This document shows, one piece after another, positions 54,710-64,000 of a stretch of DNA of 64,000 bases. A program made the translations under genes and the position numbers. Every line of letters begins with the position of its first letter. Within the stretch, counting starts at the first letter, position 1. The stretch comes from Hypomyces perniciosus. Its lineage: Eukaryota; Ascomycota; Sordariomycetes; Hypocreales; Hypocreaceae. The notes beneath the pieces were generated by a model that worked only from the letters and a program-made list of their open reading frames with translations, made no database searches and was not told where the DNA came from. The stretch lies in contig SPDT01000001.1 in assembly GCA_008477525.1 (NCBI GenBank), positions 5,084,001 to 5,148,000 of the forward strand, given 5' to 3'.

Positions 54710-55072
54710 ATGGAGATGCCACGGATCCGACTACCCGACAATGTCCGACGCATTACGAAAGGTCAACGTCGAATCTTTGTTACAGCAAAAGCTGATCAGA
54801 TAATCCAATGTGCCAATGACGACCGGGCAAAGAAACTCGAAGCTCGAATGGCCGGGAAGAAAAGCCAACAAACCAGTACAAGATTCGCAGTGAGCGTTGA
54901 GAAAGCCGAAGCCACAATCCGGTTAGCATCCTCATTCTTAGCTGCCCTTGCCAGCCAGGAGAACGCAGTTTTACTTGGGGTGCAAGAGAGAAATAGGAAC
55001 GTACATAGAGCTCAAGAGAGCCTGCAGAAGTGTAAAAAGGAAACAATAGAAGTATTGAGTACCTTTCTATAG
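54710..55072 (+). CDS. Small basic helical protein, 120 aa
   Basis: An uninterrupted frame opens MEMPRIRLPDNVRRITKGQR and continues as charged helices, with a probable coiled coil near the end (NVHRAQESLQKCKKETIEVL). No domain is recognised. A minus-strand frame at 54405-54632 (VTLQITVQVAPRVGCGVALL) might be a first exon of another small gene, but no splice partner is visible. Confidence 0.4.
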   Translation: MEMPRIRLPDNVRRITKGQRRIFVTAKADQIIQCANDDRAKKLEARMAGKKSQQTSTRFAVSVEKAEATIRLASSFLAALASQENAVLLGVQERNRNVHRAQESLQKCKKETIEVLSTFL

Positions 55073-55937
55073 AGGGAAAAATAACAGGCCAGAAAAAGGA
55101 TAGTCGACATTGGTTATGGTCTTTTAGTTTTCTCAGGTTAAAGTTTTGACAACAGTGACTCACTTTAGTTATGTTCATAAAATGTAGGGTTACCTACCGA
55201 AATCCGTTATACAAGATTTTATAATGCCTTTTTGCTGTTGAGCATCATGATTACTCAAGTTATAGTGGTGCTGGTGTTTATGGTGAAGAAGAGAAGTTGT
55301 AGGTGATCTCATAAACTACAGAGTACCGCTAGAAGAAATGTTACTGTTACTACTGGCTGGGTGGTTCTACTCTTTTTTCATTTGGGTCTTTCTCTTGCAG
55401 CTAAAGGGTAAAAGATGTTGGATAAGGTATATAACATTATTTAAACTACTACTGTGAAACACAGCAGGCCTACACTTTTGCTATAGCAGTTAATTTGACA
55501 AGAGAACGATATATATAGGTATATAGATATTTATAAACAAACCCCCCCAAAACACATCATTCTTGATATATCAAAGCCGCTAAGAAAGGTAGTCATTAAA
55601 TGTGTGCTTTACGCCCCTTGGTTCTCCTGACGCCCTAGCCGCCGCTGCAGTATTTGTTCCCAACTATGTAAGCAGAGGTTGCTTTGTCCATGTTGCTTAC
55701 CCTAGACCCTCGCATCGTGTCGGTGGCTACTCTTATTCACCGGCCGGCATCTATCCTCAATTACATTTATAACCTAGCAAATATGGCCTGCTTGGCCGAT
55801 CCATTTTCGCACATTTTTCAAGGTTCTCGGTAGTTAGAGCTAGGCAAGGTGCATATTTTCTTCTCTAGAGCGTGATGTGGGATAAGGAATGGATAACAGT
55901 GGTTAATGTCGCGTGCTGGCATAGCCAAATTTCCAAA
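55073..55937. repeat. Gap containing dispersed repeat 'T', copy 2
   Basis: About 55420-55505 matches 25865-25965 in the same orientation (GATAAGGTATATAACATTATTT..., AGGCCTACACTTTTGC). The rest of the gap holds no supported gene. Confidence 0.45.
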
Positions 55938-58900
55938 TCACTGCAACCTTTGACGCTTCAGCGGCTGCTTCATTGTATCATCTACGCGCGTCCGCTTCCG
56001 GTGGTCACTTGTGCCAAAGTATGCATCAAGTTTTTGCTGTCTAATTAGCCGTTCAAGAGTAAAAGGCGAACCACTAATGTGGCAGATAGATGACGGGCCT
56101 TCTTGTAGACTGATTTCAAGCTGGTGTTGTCGGCTCGGTAAATGAAATGCTACCCTTTGACGAAAGTTCCCGACATCATTTATCATCACATGAGGAGACA
56201 CTTGAAAATTATCAGGCAGTGTTCGCCCTTGGCATCTGAAAGAAGCACAGGCATGATGTAGCTGACGCATGAACGCATCGAATTCTGCTGTTCCCGCTCG
56301 CAGGCGACATAGAATGTAGCCTACGCCTTCGTAAATGCCAGATACGAGCTGGGGTGGATGAGCCGGGTCTAACTCGAAAAGGAACAGCTCGGCCCGGATG
56401 CATTTCGCGAGCTTTTCCATGGCGACTGATCCAAGTGCGGCCTCTCGCGCGATTCTACTGATTTCGCCCATACCCTCTACGTCGTCCAAGGCAGGTTGCT
56501 TGGCCTTGACCTCGATGTCGAACCGGAAAAACTCCCCGCGGCCGCCCAATTTTTGGTGGGCCATCAACTGTTTCCAAGCATCACTAGAGTCGCCCTGTTT
56601 CCAAAAAGCACGGGACAGTCGGGCCGGAAATGAGTCTTTCCACAAAGCGCGCCTCGGTGCATCGCTATCATGACTTGGCGAAGTTGCGCCTGTCCCCAGC
56701 GACACCACAATGCTTGGTTCCGTCGCGGCTGGAAAGATGGCCGCTGCTTCTTTGAGTGCAATTGAGGCAGGATTGTTGAATGTCAGACCGCCGTCTTGGA
56801 AGGTCCCCACACCTTCAATGCGATGCGGAGTAAAGTAGCTTTTGCCAACCCTGCTTAATATCAGGATGCCTAACGGACGAGCTTATAATCGACTTACTAT
56901 GGCGCTGCAGTACAACAGCGAAGACTGCTTTGACTTAGTACGCTGCTATATGCCTGAGGACGAGGGGGGGTTCTCTGAAGCTTAACATACATTTCCCAGA
57001 GAGGTACATTGTGGATTCCAGTGCTGGAGTCGAGAACGCTGTAGTCTGGACGTGGTCAGGCTTGTGTTCATCGTCCTTTATGCGGTTATGCTTACTGCTA
57101 TTGTCACGGCGCTCCCCGGCTCCGTTGTAGTTAGTCACGACGAAGGTGCTTGTGTCGTCTGTGCTAGTGAGCGTCACGCCGAGCAATGTGCCCATCTCAC
57201 TTGCTTCCTTGGAGTCTACGATGGCGCGGTCCCGACCGTAAACGTCTTGCTGTATCATCTCTAGCCTTTCGGCCGAATACTTACTGTCTACCAACAACGA
57301 GATTACGAACTGAACGGCTGGCGATATGATGGGGAGATGCCCGAACAAACGTATGAAGAGTCGAAACAGCTGGCGCTTCTCGAACGCTAACTTTGATGAT
57401 AACTCAAAATACTCGATACATTTCTCGATGGGCCAGCCATTAATGTAAAGCGCACAAGCAGTCATGGCACCTGTCATGGCGGTCAGCTTGCGTTCGTCAG
57501 AGAACACAGGATCGGATATCTCGAGTCACCAGAGCTTGTTCCGTATACGATATCGAAATTTCGCTGCACCGGATACGGCAGTGCAACGGCGTATTGCAAG
57601 ACCTGGAGAAATTCCAAGGGGGCTCGCCCTCGAGTTCCCCCGCCGTCAATGCTCAGCACGCGAGCTGTTGCGGTGTCTGGTTTGACACGGATACGTAGGT
57701 TGCCTGTGTCGAACCCACAAAGGATGCATTTGTCGACGCAGAGCAGCCAAGCGTCATCTGGACTCGGACAGTGGAAGATCCTGACGCATATCTGGCATAT
57801 CCAATGCCCGCATGGGAGGCGGTATTGGGGCCTGCGCCGCAGACAGCTGAGGCATGACTCTTCCGATAGCGGGAAGATGCTATGCCTGCATAGATGGGCC
57901 AGGTTCTGTAGATGTAAATCCTTTGACGATTGAAGTTCTTTATATCGATGGAATTGCTTGGTAACTTCGTCTTGGATTATGGGGATTAGGTCGAATGGGA
58001 GTCTCGGAAGATTAGACGCCTCTCGGTACGTCTCCAGGTCTTTGCTCACTTGCATGCATGCGTCGTGATAGAATGTGTGAAAAACATCCTGGGGTTTGAA
58101 AGCTAGCAGACAATTCAGCTTTAAGTACGCCTAAGAGGTTGCAAGTCATGATTGTCATGCTTACAGTGCATTCCGGGGGGGTACTGGTCTAAAATGAAAC
58201 TGGAGGCTATGAGTGGGATTGCAAAGCTTTTCAACAAAGCAGCATCATCAATTAGCTTTAGAAAGCCCACAAGGTGCGCTGAAAGGTCCGGGGCAGCGGG
58301 GTTCTTCGCTCTCGAAATTTTGATGAAATCAAACGGCTCCCATGGCGACTTGACGGCGCTCTCCGGGGCGGCAAGGAGGAATTCCGCGGTATGGCGTGCC
58401 GAAAAGAGCAAGCCTGAGTCAAGTCGGTCGTGTTGGACGAGATCCAAGGACCTGAGAAGCTCTTTACGGAGAGGCTGGCACATCTTCGATTGCACTCTCT
58501 TTGATCTCAATCCACGAGTGTTATTGTAGATGGTTACGACGCGGATGCGCCGAAAATGATCCCCAAGCGACACAGCGTTGATGGCACTCAGCATCGGCTT
58601 TTTCTGTCCTCTCGCTACGACAAGAACCAATGCGGGGCGAATTGGCGTCGTCGATGACTGACCCTTGTCGGCCCATGCCGTCAGGCGGCGTATAGCGCTG
58701 TCGATGCCTCCAATGTCCCCAACAAACATACAGACGACATCTGCGAATGGAGAAAGTAGCCTATGGTAGATGTGGTCGGACGCCTCTACCGCTTTTGCTA
58801 TCGATTTTTCCTCCAAAAAAGGTTGATCAGCCGTCTCATGGCAATGTTGCAGCTTACACGATCTAGGTAGTCTATTATGGGAGGGTATATCACCATCGCC

Positions 58901-59170
58901 GACGATGATCGGTCTTTTGGCTCGAAGGTGTGAAACTTGTAGATGGTATTCTCCATGGCATTTTCGACCCGCCAGATGACCGTATTCTAGACCGAGAGTG
59001 GAGAAAGCAAGAGACTTGGTCTGGTTGCCGATCAAAATGATGACACCGACAGGTTCGTCTACATTTTGAATGTCTTTGAGAAGCTGGCGTGGCCGGTCCG
59101 ATGTTTCAAGAATGATTTGGTGATTTTTCTTCCACAGCCTTAGCCACCCAGTATGGCTGCAATTGCTCAT
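55938..59170 (-). CDS. Patatin-like phospholipase with internal zinc-finger segment
   Basis: The six exons are 59170-58165, 58102-57530, 57470-57096, 57045-56991, 56924-56898 (27 nt) and 56838-55938; all phases agree, giving 978 residues. Residues 1-335 are an N-terminal region of the large fungal PLP type (FADVVCMFVGDIGGIDSAIR). Next comes a Cys/His cluster resembling RING or B-box (CLSCL, CGHWICQIC, CILCG). The patatin core has the DGGGTRG oxyanion motif, the GTSSG nucleophile elbow split by an intron, AAPYYF and the catalytic DGG (TFQDGGL). Patatins are Ser/Asp-dyad lipid acyl hydrolases. No truncation is seen. In fungi, patatin domains occur in NLR-type and allorecognition proteins, and PLPs are recurrent Starship cargo. 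Confidence 0.85.
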
Positions 59171-60034
59171 GATGCTTATGGCCTTCAGGTTAGGTATGTG
59201 GGTGTCTTGATGATCTTATATGTCAGTGGCACGGCCTATTTCAGACTAAATGTTTATCTTTCGACAACTTATGGACTAGATACAGCGAGTAGCGTAGGCA
59301 GCCACTTCTGGCCGAGTTGTTTCATCAAGGTACTGTGTGGGCGGTGGTATATATGTGTGGGAATCGTGCCATACTGTAGTATGGCGTTGCCATACCATAC
59401 ATACATCAGGACATCATTCTTTACAGCACCGCAGATTGATTGCAATATATACAGATATGTATGTATATAGATATGGAATATGAGTTTTATTAGTGGAGTG
59501 GCCTGGATTTATGTACATTGTTTGTCTTATACTCCGCACTCGCCGCGTGTAGTGTTGCCCTATAATATGGCCGTTACTATGAACCGGTAGGGATTAATAG
59601 TCGGAACGACGCACTAATAGTATACGTCATTTATGCATAAGAATCCATAGCTCAGATCAACAACCGTGATCCAAGGCGAGCCAAAGGAGCAATAATCCAA
59701 TCGTGATCACGGAGTTCAGTCAATGTATATAGATGTCCTAAGCTTCCACCCATTAGCATAAATACAAGCTGGCTTTTATCAGTACACATTTAATCGAACT
59801 GCTTGTTCCACTAAATATAAATAGTGACTTGATTACAGTACGGAGTACTCAACTACCCTAATCTCCTGCCAATGTTAACCCTAACCCTACAATTTATCCC
59901 TGAAGAGACCCATAGGATTGTCGCACTGCGATACCAACAACTGTTAACTCACATCTATATTAACAACGATGCTGCCATAGTTCTTATTTAAAAGTTCTGT
60001 GGAAATATAGTATGGTATGTATATTGCTAGACGA
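59171..60034. other. Gap without a supported gene
   Basis: It is AT-rich. A TTAACCCTAACCCTAC run at about 59876 resembles two telomere units; it is too short to call an internal telomere. A TACGGAGT 8-mer is near 59842. Confidence 0.4.
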
Positions 60035-60499
60035 CTACGGGGAAAACTTTCGCTTTTTGCTCATATTCATGTCTGTCCAACCTTGTGATGTATTTGACAT
60101 GAGATTTTCGATGCGGCTATTCAGGAGCATGATTGTCTGGTCTTTCTCGCGCTGAGACAATGTCATTTTCTGAGCTTCTGCCCAAGAAAAGCCCAACAAA
60201 CAGTTTTGAGTGTCAATGGTTTGATCTCGCTCCTTTAGTTCTTGCACCTTTTCTACAAGAGCCTCTTTGTGTTGGTTGATGTCAAATTCCAACATCTCCC
60301 GTTTTAGTGACTCTTCATCCAGCAGTCGCACAAGCTCGTCATTGAGCCTCTGTTTTTCTTGGAGATCATTTTCTAATTGGTGTATCCGCTCATGTAAGTG
60401 TAGGTAGTGTAACTCATCGACGGAAGCAACACTGCTTGACATACTGGGAATTGAGAGAGCGTTAGTAGCGTCCGGACAGCGCAACGAGCTTTCAGTCAA
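60035..60499 (-). CDS. Small coiled-coil protein, 154 aa
   Basis: This single frame starts MTESSLRCPDATNALSIPSM. Residues about 28-100 are a strong coiled coil (HERIHQLENDLQEKQRLNDE and on), a second helix follows, and the protein ends in a basic KKRKFSP signal. The layout resembles the coiled-coil family at 11857, but I see no clear sequence similarity. Function unknown. Confidence 0.5.
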   Translation of the reverse strand: MTESSLRCPDATNALSIPSMSSSVASVDELHYLHLHERIHQLENDLQEKQRLNDELVRLLDEESLKREMLEFDINQHKEALVEKVQELKERDQTIDTQNCLLGFSWAEAQKMTLSQREKDQTIMLLNSRIENLMSNTSQGWTDMNMSKKRKFSP

Positions 60500-60816
60500 G
60501 AGAAAGAACTAATTCCAAGGCTGCCGACTTCCTTGATGCTTATATCGTTGTGAGCAAACTGAAAGCTATTGATAGCGTCTCTTTGTGCTATTTTGGCCCC
60601 ACAGCCAGAAGTGATAATGCTTCTTGACGTGCCTTATCATACATACAGTAACCTCAAGCATAGGTGTCAATAATAGATAATATAGTCATATTACGAAAAG
60701 CACAAAAGACACATGCGGTAGCCACTGATGCTGGAAACAGAACAGCAACACGGTAGATACAGAATCATAAGAGACTCGGCATCTGTTCATCCTTGCTATC
60801 TAGATCGGCTCAGCGT

Positions 60817-61621
60817 CTACAGGCCGCACCACAAGCATGCCAACGAGACCACAGCATGTGCAAAGGCGGAAACAATATTCCCTTTTGCCCCAGCGTATGC
60901 GTCGCCGCGGCTAATTGAGTCCTGTTTCCCAAGCGCGGTTGCGAATCCCGTAATCATCGTAATGAATACAGCAAATACTAGGAACAAGAAAAATCCCAGC
61001 AGACTAAGTCCCGCTGAAACAAAGCGAGCTCTAGGGAAAAAGTACACAGATGCATATGCAGAAGTGGATGTTAGGTTACAGGCCAGCGCAGACCCCAGTA
61101 GAATCTCAAGCAAGGGTGTGTGGCTTAACAGGCGGTTGAATAGCCTGATAGGCGGCACTACAGAATCTATGCTCCGCAAGGCATCTTGTGATTTTGCTCG
61201 CAAGCTTATGCAATCCGAATGTCCGTCGTATATGATGCAGTCGTACTTTGTACCGATAGAGCGTCCCTTTGGGATACTCTTAAGAGCTTGGCTGGCGATA
61301 GTTTCCACAGATGCTACAGCGCTGATTACGGGGCTAGGGACAAGGTTTCCGAGGCTCGTTGCTTTGCCGCCAATGTTCTGAAGTGCACCAGGAAGGTCGC
61401 GGCGAAACAGATTTAGATTGAACTTGACGAAAAAGCGTTAACTTTGTCGGTAAAAGAGAGATACAGTACATAGATGGATATGGTATACAAACCAGAAACT
61501 TAACAATTCCCTCTTTTTTATTATCAGGATTTGAAAGTATCCTGCATGAGAAATACAGAATCACGGCCGTTGGTATGAGATGTAGAGCAACGAAAAGCAA
61601 AAATTTGTAAAGTCTTTTCAT
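60817..61621 (-). CDS. Four-pass membrane protein, SUR7/PalI-like (tentative)
   Basis: Exon 1 is 61621-61493 and exon 2 is 61422-60817, over a 70-nt intron (GTTTGT donor, GTTAACG branch, CGTCAAG acceptor, phase 0), giving 244 residues. An N-terminal helix (FLLFVALHLIPTAVILYFSC) is followed by an outer segment of about 100 residues containing a C..YDGHSDC pair. Three helices close together follow (LLEILLGSALACNLTS, LSLLGFFLFLVFAVFITMIT, FAHAVVSLACLWC). One helix plus loop plus three helices is the topology of fungal SUR7/PalI and claudin-like proteins of the plasma membrane. An in-frame ATG at 61660 is an alternative start. Confidence 0.5.
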
Positions 61622-62567
61622 AGTGTAGTGATCTAACCGTGAAGTCGGTAAAGCTTTCATTATAGCCCCTTCACGAAATCCACGAACGAGTTATTTATAG
61701 TATTTATAATTTTTGCAATTGCTAACTAATCTTTTATAATGGCAAAGTTCACAAATGCACATCGGGATGTAGCGTTGCGAAAAGACAAGTATAAGGACGC
61801 AGGCTGGCCTAAAATCACCCAATCTTGAAATACACTCAACCAATGAGCATTCAGCGTTGTATGCCGTTTGTAGTAGTAGACATGAAATTGCGCAAGGATC
61901 TTATTGGAAAACGAAAAAAAAAACAGGCTGCAGGGGTGGTGACGAATGAGAAAGAGACTATCGACTATAAGACGGCGAAACTAGCTTCAAGGTTTAAACT
62001 ACCGGTATCTCGTGTGTTTCTTTGAGCTTTGGCAGCATGATGCGGTCGTAGATTATGTATGTATATGAATCAGAATTAAATAGATTACGGCATACCTGTT
62101 GGCAGAAATTCCTATGCTACTAAAATAGAGGGCGGAGAATCAGCAAAGATCTAAGAACCTATATCTATATGTAGTCATTTATATTTTGCTATAAATTGCA
62201 TAAATAAATCCACTTTCAAGAACTGGAAATTAAAAATAATATTTACCTCCATCAACACATTCTATTCCTAACGCACGTATGCATATATCAGATGGCATTG
62301 GCCCTTGAAGAAGCAGAGCAAATGCCAATTTCTTGGATACAGGCCGCTGCAAGCACCGATCGCATACATTATTCCTTCCCACCCATATTCCAAGAAAATC
62401 CTTCACCCTCCATTATCACAATTATCCACAATGACTTCGTTTTGCCTCATTGCAATGGTCACCGTCTGGAGGTCTCACCCACAATCGGCAAACAGCACGT
62501 CGTAGCCCACGTTCGGCCAATTCCGCTACCCTATAGAGCTGAGCCGGAAATGGCTTCCATAGGTTGA
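61622..62567. other. Gap upstream of LINE remains
   Basis: It is AT-rich with no supported gene. The 91-codon frame 62292-62567 is in the same frame as the following RNase H region and separated from it only by TGA. Its sequence does not look like reverse transcriptase, so it may be flanking DNA joined to a 5'-truncated element. Confidence 0.4.
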
Positions 62568-63323
62568 GAACTCCTCACCACAGGCCACGGTCGATTAGGC
62601 CAAGCAGAGGTATATGACGCTGAGATTAGAGGAGCAATGGAAGGACTCCAAGTCGCTATCAGTCTTGACCTCGGCCAACCGATATATATCTGTATCGACA
62701 GTACGGCAGCCTTATCCAGCTTATTAGGAGTCCCCTCCGACTCCTCACAGGCCGAGGCGCTCACCTTCCAACAACTGGCACGGGACCACAAGGCGACCCT
62801 TAAATGGTCCCCCGGCCATATGAATATCTTAGGGAACGAGATGGCAGACCAGCAGGCGAAGCTGGGAGCCAGCCTCCCCCCCACTAACTCCCCCCCGACT
62901 CTTTCAGCAATTAAGAGGGCCACCAGGAAAAAGCCAGCAACTGAGTTCGCTACCTGGTGGACCACATCTGCCCCCGACCACTACAAACCTCTGCAACTCC
63001 AAGCGAGTGTAAAGTGCCCCCCTGAGCTACAACTAACCCGCCCACTACTACACAGACTCCTAGCGGCCCGTACAGGCCACGGCGACTTCGCTGCTTACCA
63101 CCAGCGACTCCAGCATGAAGACGCGCTCCTCCACTGCTCCTGCGGCAAAGAGAAAACGCCCACTCATATCCTATTCTGCCGAAAGGTCCCAGTAAGCAGA
63201 CGGATCAGACTAGGACCTAGACCCCAGGAGTCAATCAACAAGCTCCTTGGCGAAGACTTTATGAGGTTTGTCAAGCTAGTCGAATCCTCTGGGTTCTTTA
63301 CGAAGACCTGCCGACAGCGCTAG
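62568..63323 (+). pseudogene. LINE (Tad1-like) RNase H and 3' end, 5'-truncated
   Basis: The frame begins after a TGA and encodes part of an RNase H domain: AEVYDAEIRGAMEGLQVAI (catalytic Glu), ICIDSTAAL (Asp) and LKWSPGHMNILGNEMADQQA (His/Asp). A zinc-knuckle-like C terminus follows (CSCGKEKTPTHILF). This is the end of ORF2 of Tad1-type LINEs. The first RNase H strand, the reverse transcriptase and the endonuclease are absent, as usual for 5'-truncated insertions. GC content is much higher than the flanks. The downstream 350 nt look like the element's 3' UTR. Confidence 0.75.
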
Positions 63324-63679
63324 GACTCCACTCCCATTCACAACCTTTTCCTTTCTTCAGGCAGGCCACTAGTCCTGCCACTCCCTCCCTTGACTCACTT
63401 TTCTCTGTTAGTATCATACTCTGCATGGAAGCAGAAGCCAACTATAACGAAGGGCCGGCGAGCCCGGTGGGAATATAAGGGGCTTACACCCACAGAGGGA
63501 GGATCCGCTGACGGACCTCCCCCCCATCAAATACAGGTGCTGCAGAGCTGAGATTTGTTGGATAACGGCCCCTAGGAATGGGACATAATGTGTAATTAAC
63601 GAGGGCCCTGGGCCCCAGCTTAGTTTCCCTATAGAGCCGTAGCTAGCCGTTAGCCCAGCACGTCCTTTGCCCCAGCAGG

Positions 63680-63946
63680 GGATCGGCCGCGTATGCGGTG
63701 GACGCTAAATACTACTACTACATACTACTACTTGCCCTAGGGCACGAAGATACCTGTAAAGCTGCTAATAGGAAGTGGATTATTCGCCATGACCAAGTTA
63801 CCCGTGCATTCTATAAAACCCTTTCTAGCCAGGCTAACTTGGATGCTGAATTCGAACCTTCCTTGAGCTCTATTACTCCTGATACTAGCTTGAGGGCTGA
63901 TTTTGCTATTACCCTAGGAACTAGCTGCTACTATTATGACGTTTAA
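63680..63946 (+). pseudogene. Second retroelement fragment
   Basis: After a TACTACTAC simple repeat, an open frame encodes WIIRHDQVTRAFYKTL and LRADFAITLGTSCYYYDV. It resembles the C-terminal 'RHD..., RAD...YYYDV' tail of some eukaryotic non-LTR polyproteins. A TAA interrupts the frame where CAA (Gln) would continue (VMAINKVSAKEDPYSTFT follows), a C-to-T change. The element continues beyond the window. Confidence 0.45.
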
Positions 63947-64000
63947 GTGATGGCTATTAACAAGGTATCAGCAAAAGAAGACCCATACAGCACATTTACA

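Noticed and set aside
59876..59891. Telomere-like CCCTAA units
   Set aside because: Only two units; compatible with chance, so no internal telomere is claimed.
60728..61381. 217-codon plus-strand frame
   Set aside because: It is antisense to the four-pass membrane protein, whose membrane helices and splice fit are convincing.
62292..62567. 91-codon frame as LINE reverse transcriptase
   Set aside because: It has no reverse transcriptase motif; it is only in frame with the RNase H part across a stop.

Overview
The window reads as accessory DNA from a filamentous ascomycete, most likely an Aspergillus/Penicillium-like member of the Eurotiales. The reasons are short introns (about 45-90 nt) with GTRNGT donors and CTRAY branch points, coding exons on both strands, fungal-only families, and dispersed copies of an 8-mer (ACTCCGTA) that I associate with this order. 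I see no bacterial, rRNA, tRNA or CRISPR features. Most genes were rebuilt by hand from several exons; the joined reading frames stay open and the intron phases agree, but nothing was checked by alignment.

Layout. 1-9.6 kb: an unrecognised gene, a PD-(D/E)XK nuclease-like gene divergent from a kinase-fold FTA2-like gene, two unrecognised genes, and a RING-H2 protein with two SUMO-interaction-like motifs. 10.5-13.5 kb: a secreted LysM protein, a small coiled-coil protein and a decayed BAH gene. 13.7-15.5 kb: two MITE-like elements. 15.6-19.6 kb: a large NOD-like receptor, nucleoside phosphorylase-like domain - NACHT - 13 almost identical ankyrin repeats. 20.3-21.8 kb: a mutated Zn2Cys6 regulator plus a bZIP fragment. 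22-27.5 kb: an F-box gene whose start codon lies in transposon-terminal-repeat sequence, a small acidic protein, a membrane protein and more MITE copies. 27.8-28.7 kb: an 18-bp minisatellite abutting a cyclin fragment. 29.5-34.7 kb: coiled-coil genes, a MADS-like gene and a pseudokinase. 35.2-37.3 kb: a rearranged second copy of the 11.4-13.5 kb block. 37.6-44.6 kb: a short ANTH/AP180-like gene, an F-box/WD-like gene, a membrane protein and another coiled-coil gene. 46.0-50.7 kb: a chromodomain protein, an intact ferric-reductase-type flavocytochrome and a DUF3723 gene. 52.0-54.1 kb: the better-preserved Zn2Cys6 copy with its bZIP neighbour. 55.9-59.2 kb: an intact patatin-like phospholipase with an internal zinc-finger segment. 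60-61.6 kb: coiled-coil and four-pass membrane proteins. 62.5-64 kb: degraded LINE (Tad1-like RNase H) remains.

The main result is the combination NLR + ferric reductase (FRE) + DUF3723 + patatin-like phospholipase (PLP) within about 45 kb. These four are the recurrent auxiliary gene families of Starships, the giant fungal transposons mobilised by a DUF3435 tyrosine recombinase ('captain'). No captain, boundary repeat or target site is visible here, so the window is best read as a possible interior part of a Starship, or of a region built from decayed Starships. Segmental duplications, MITEs, small conflict- or allorecognition-type genes and RIP-like C-to-T/G-to-A nonsense mutations fit that reading.
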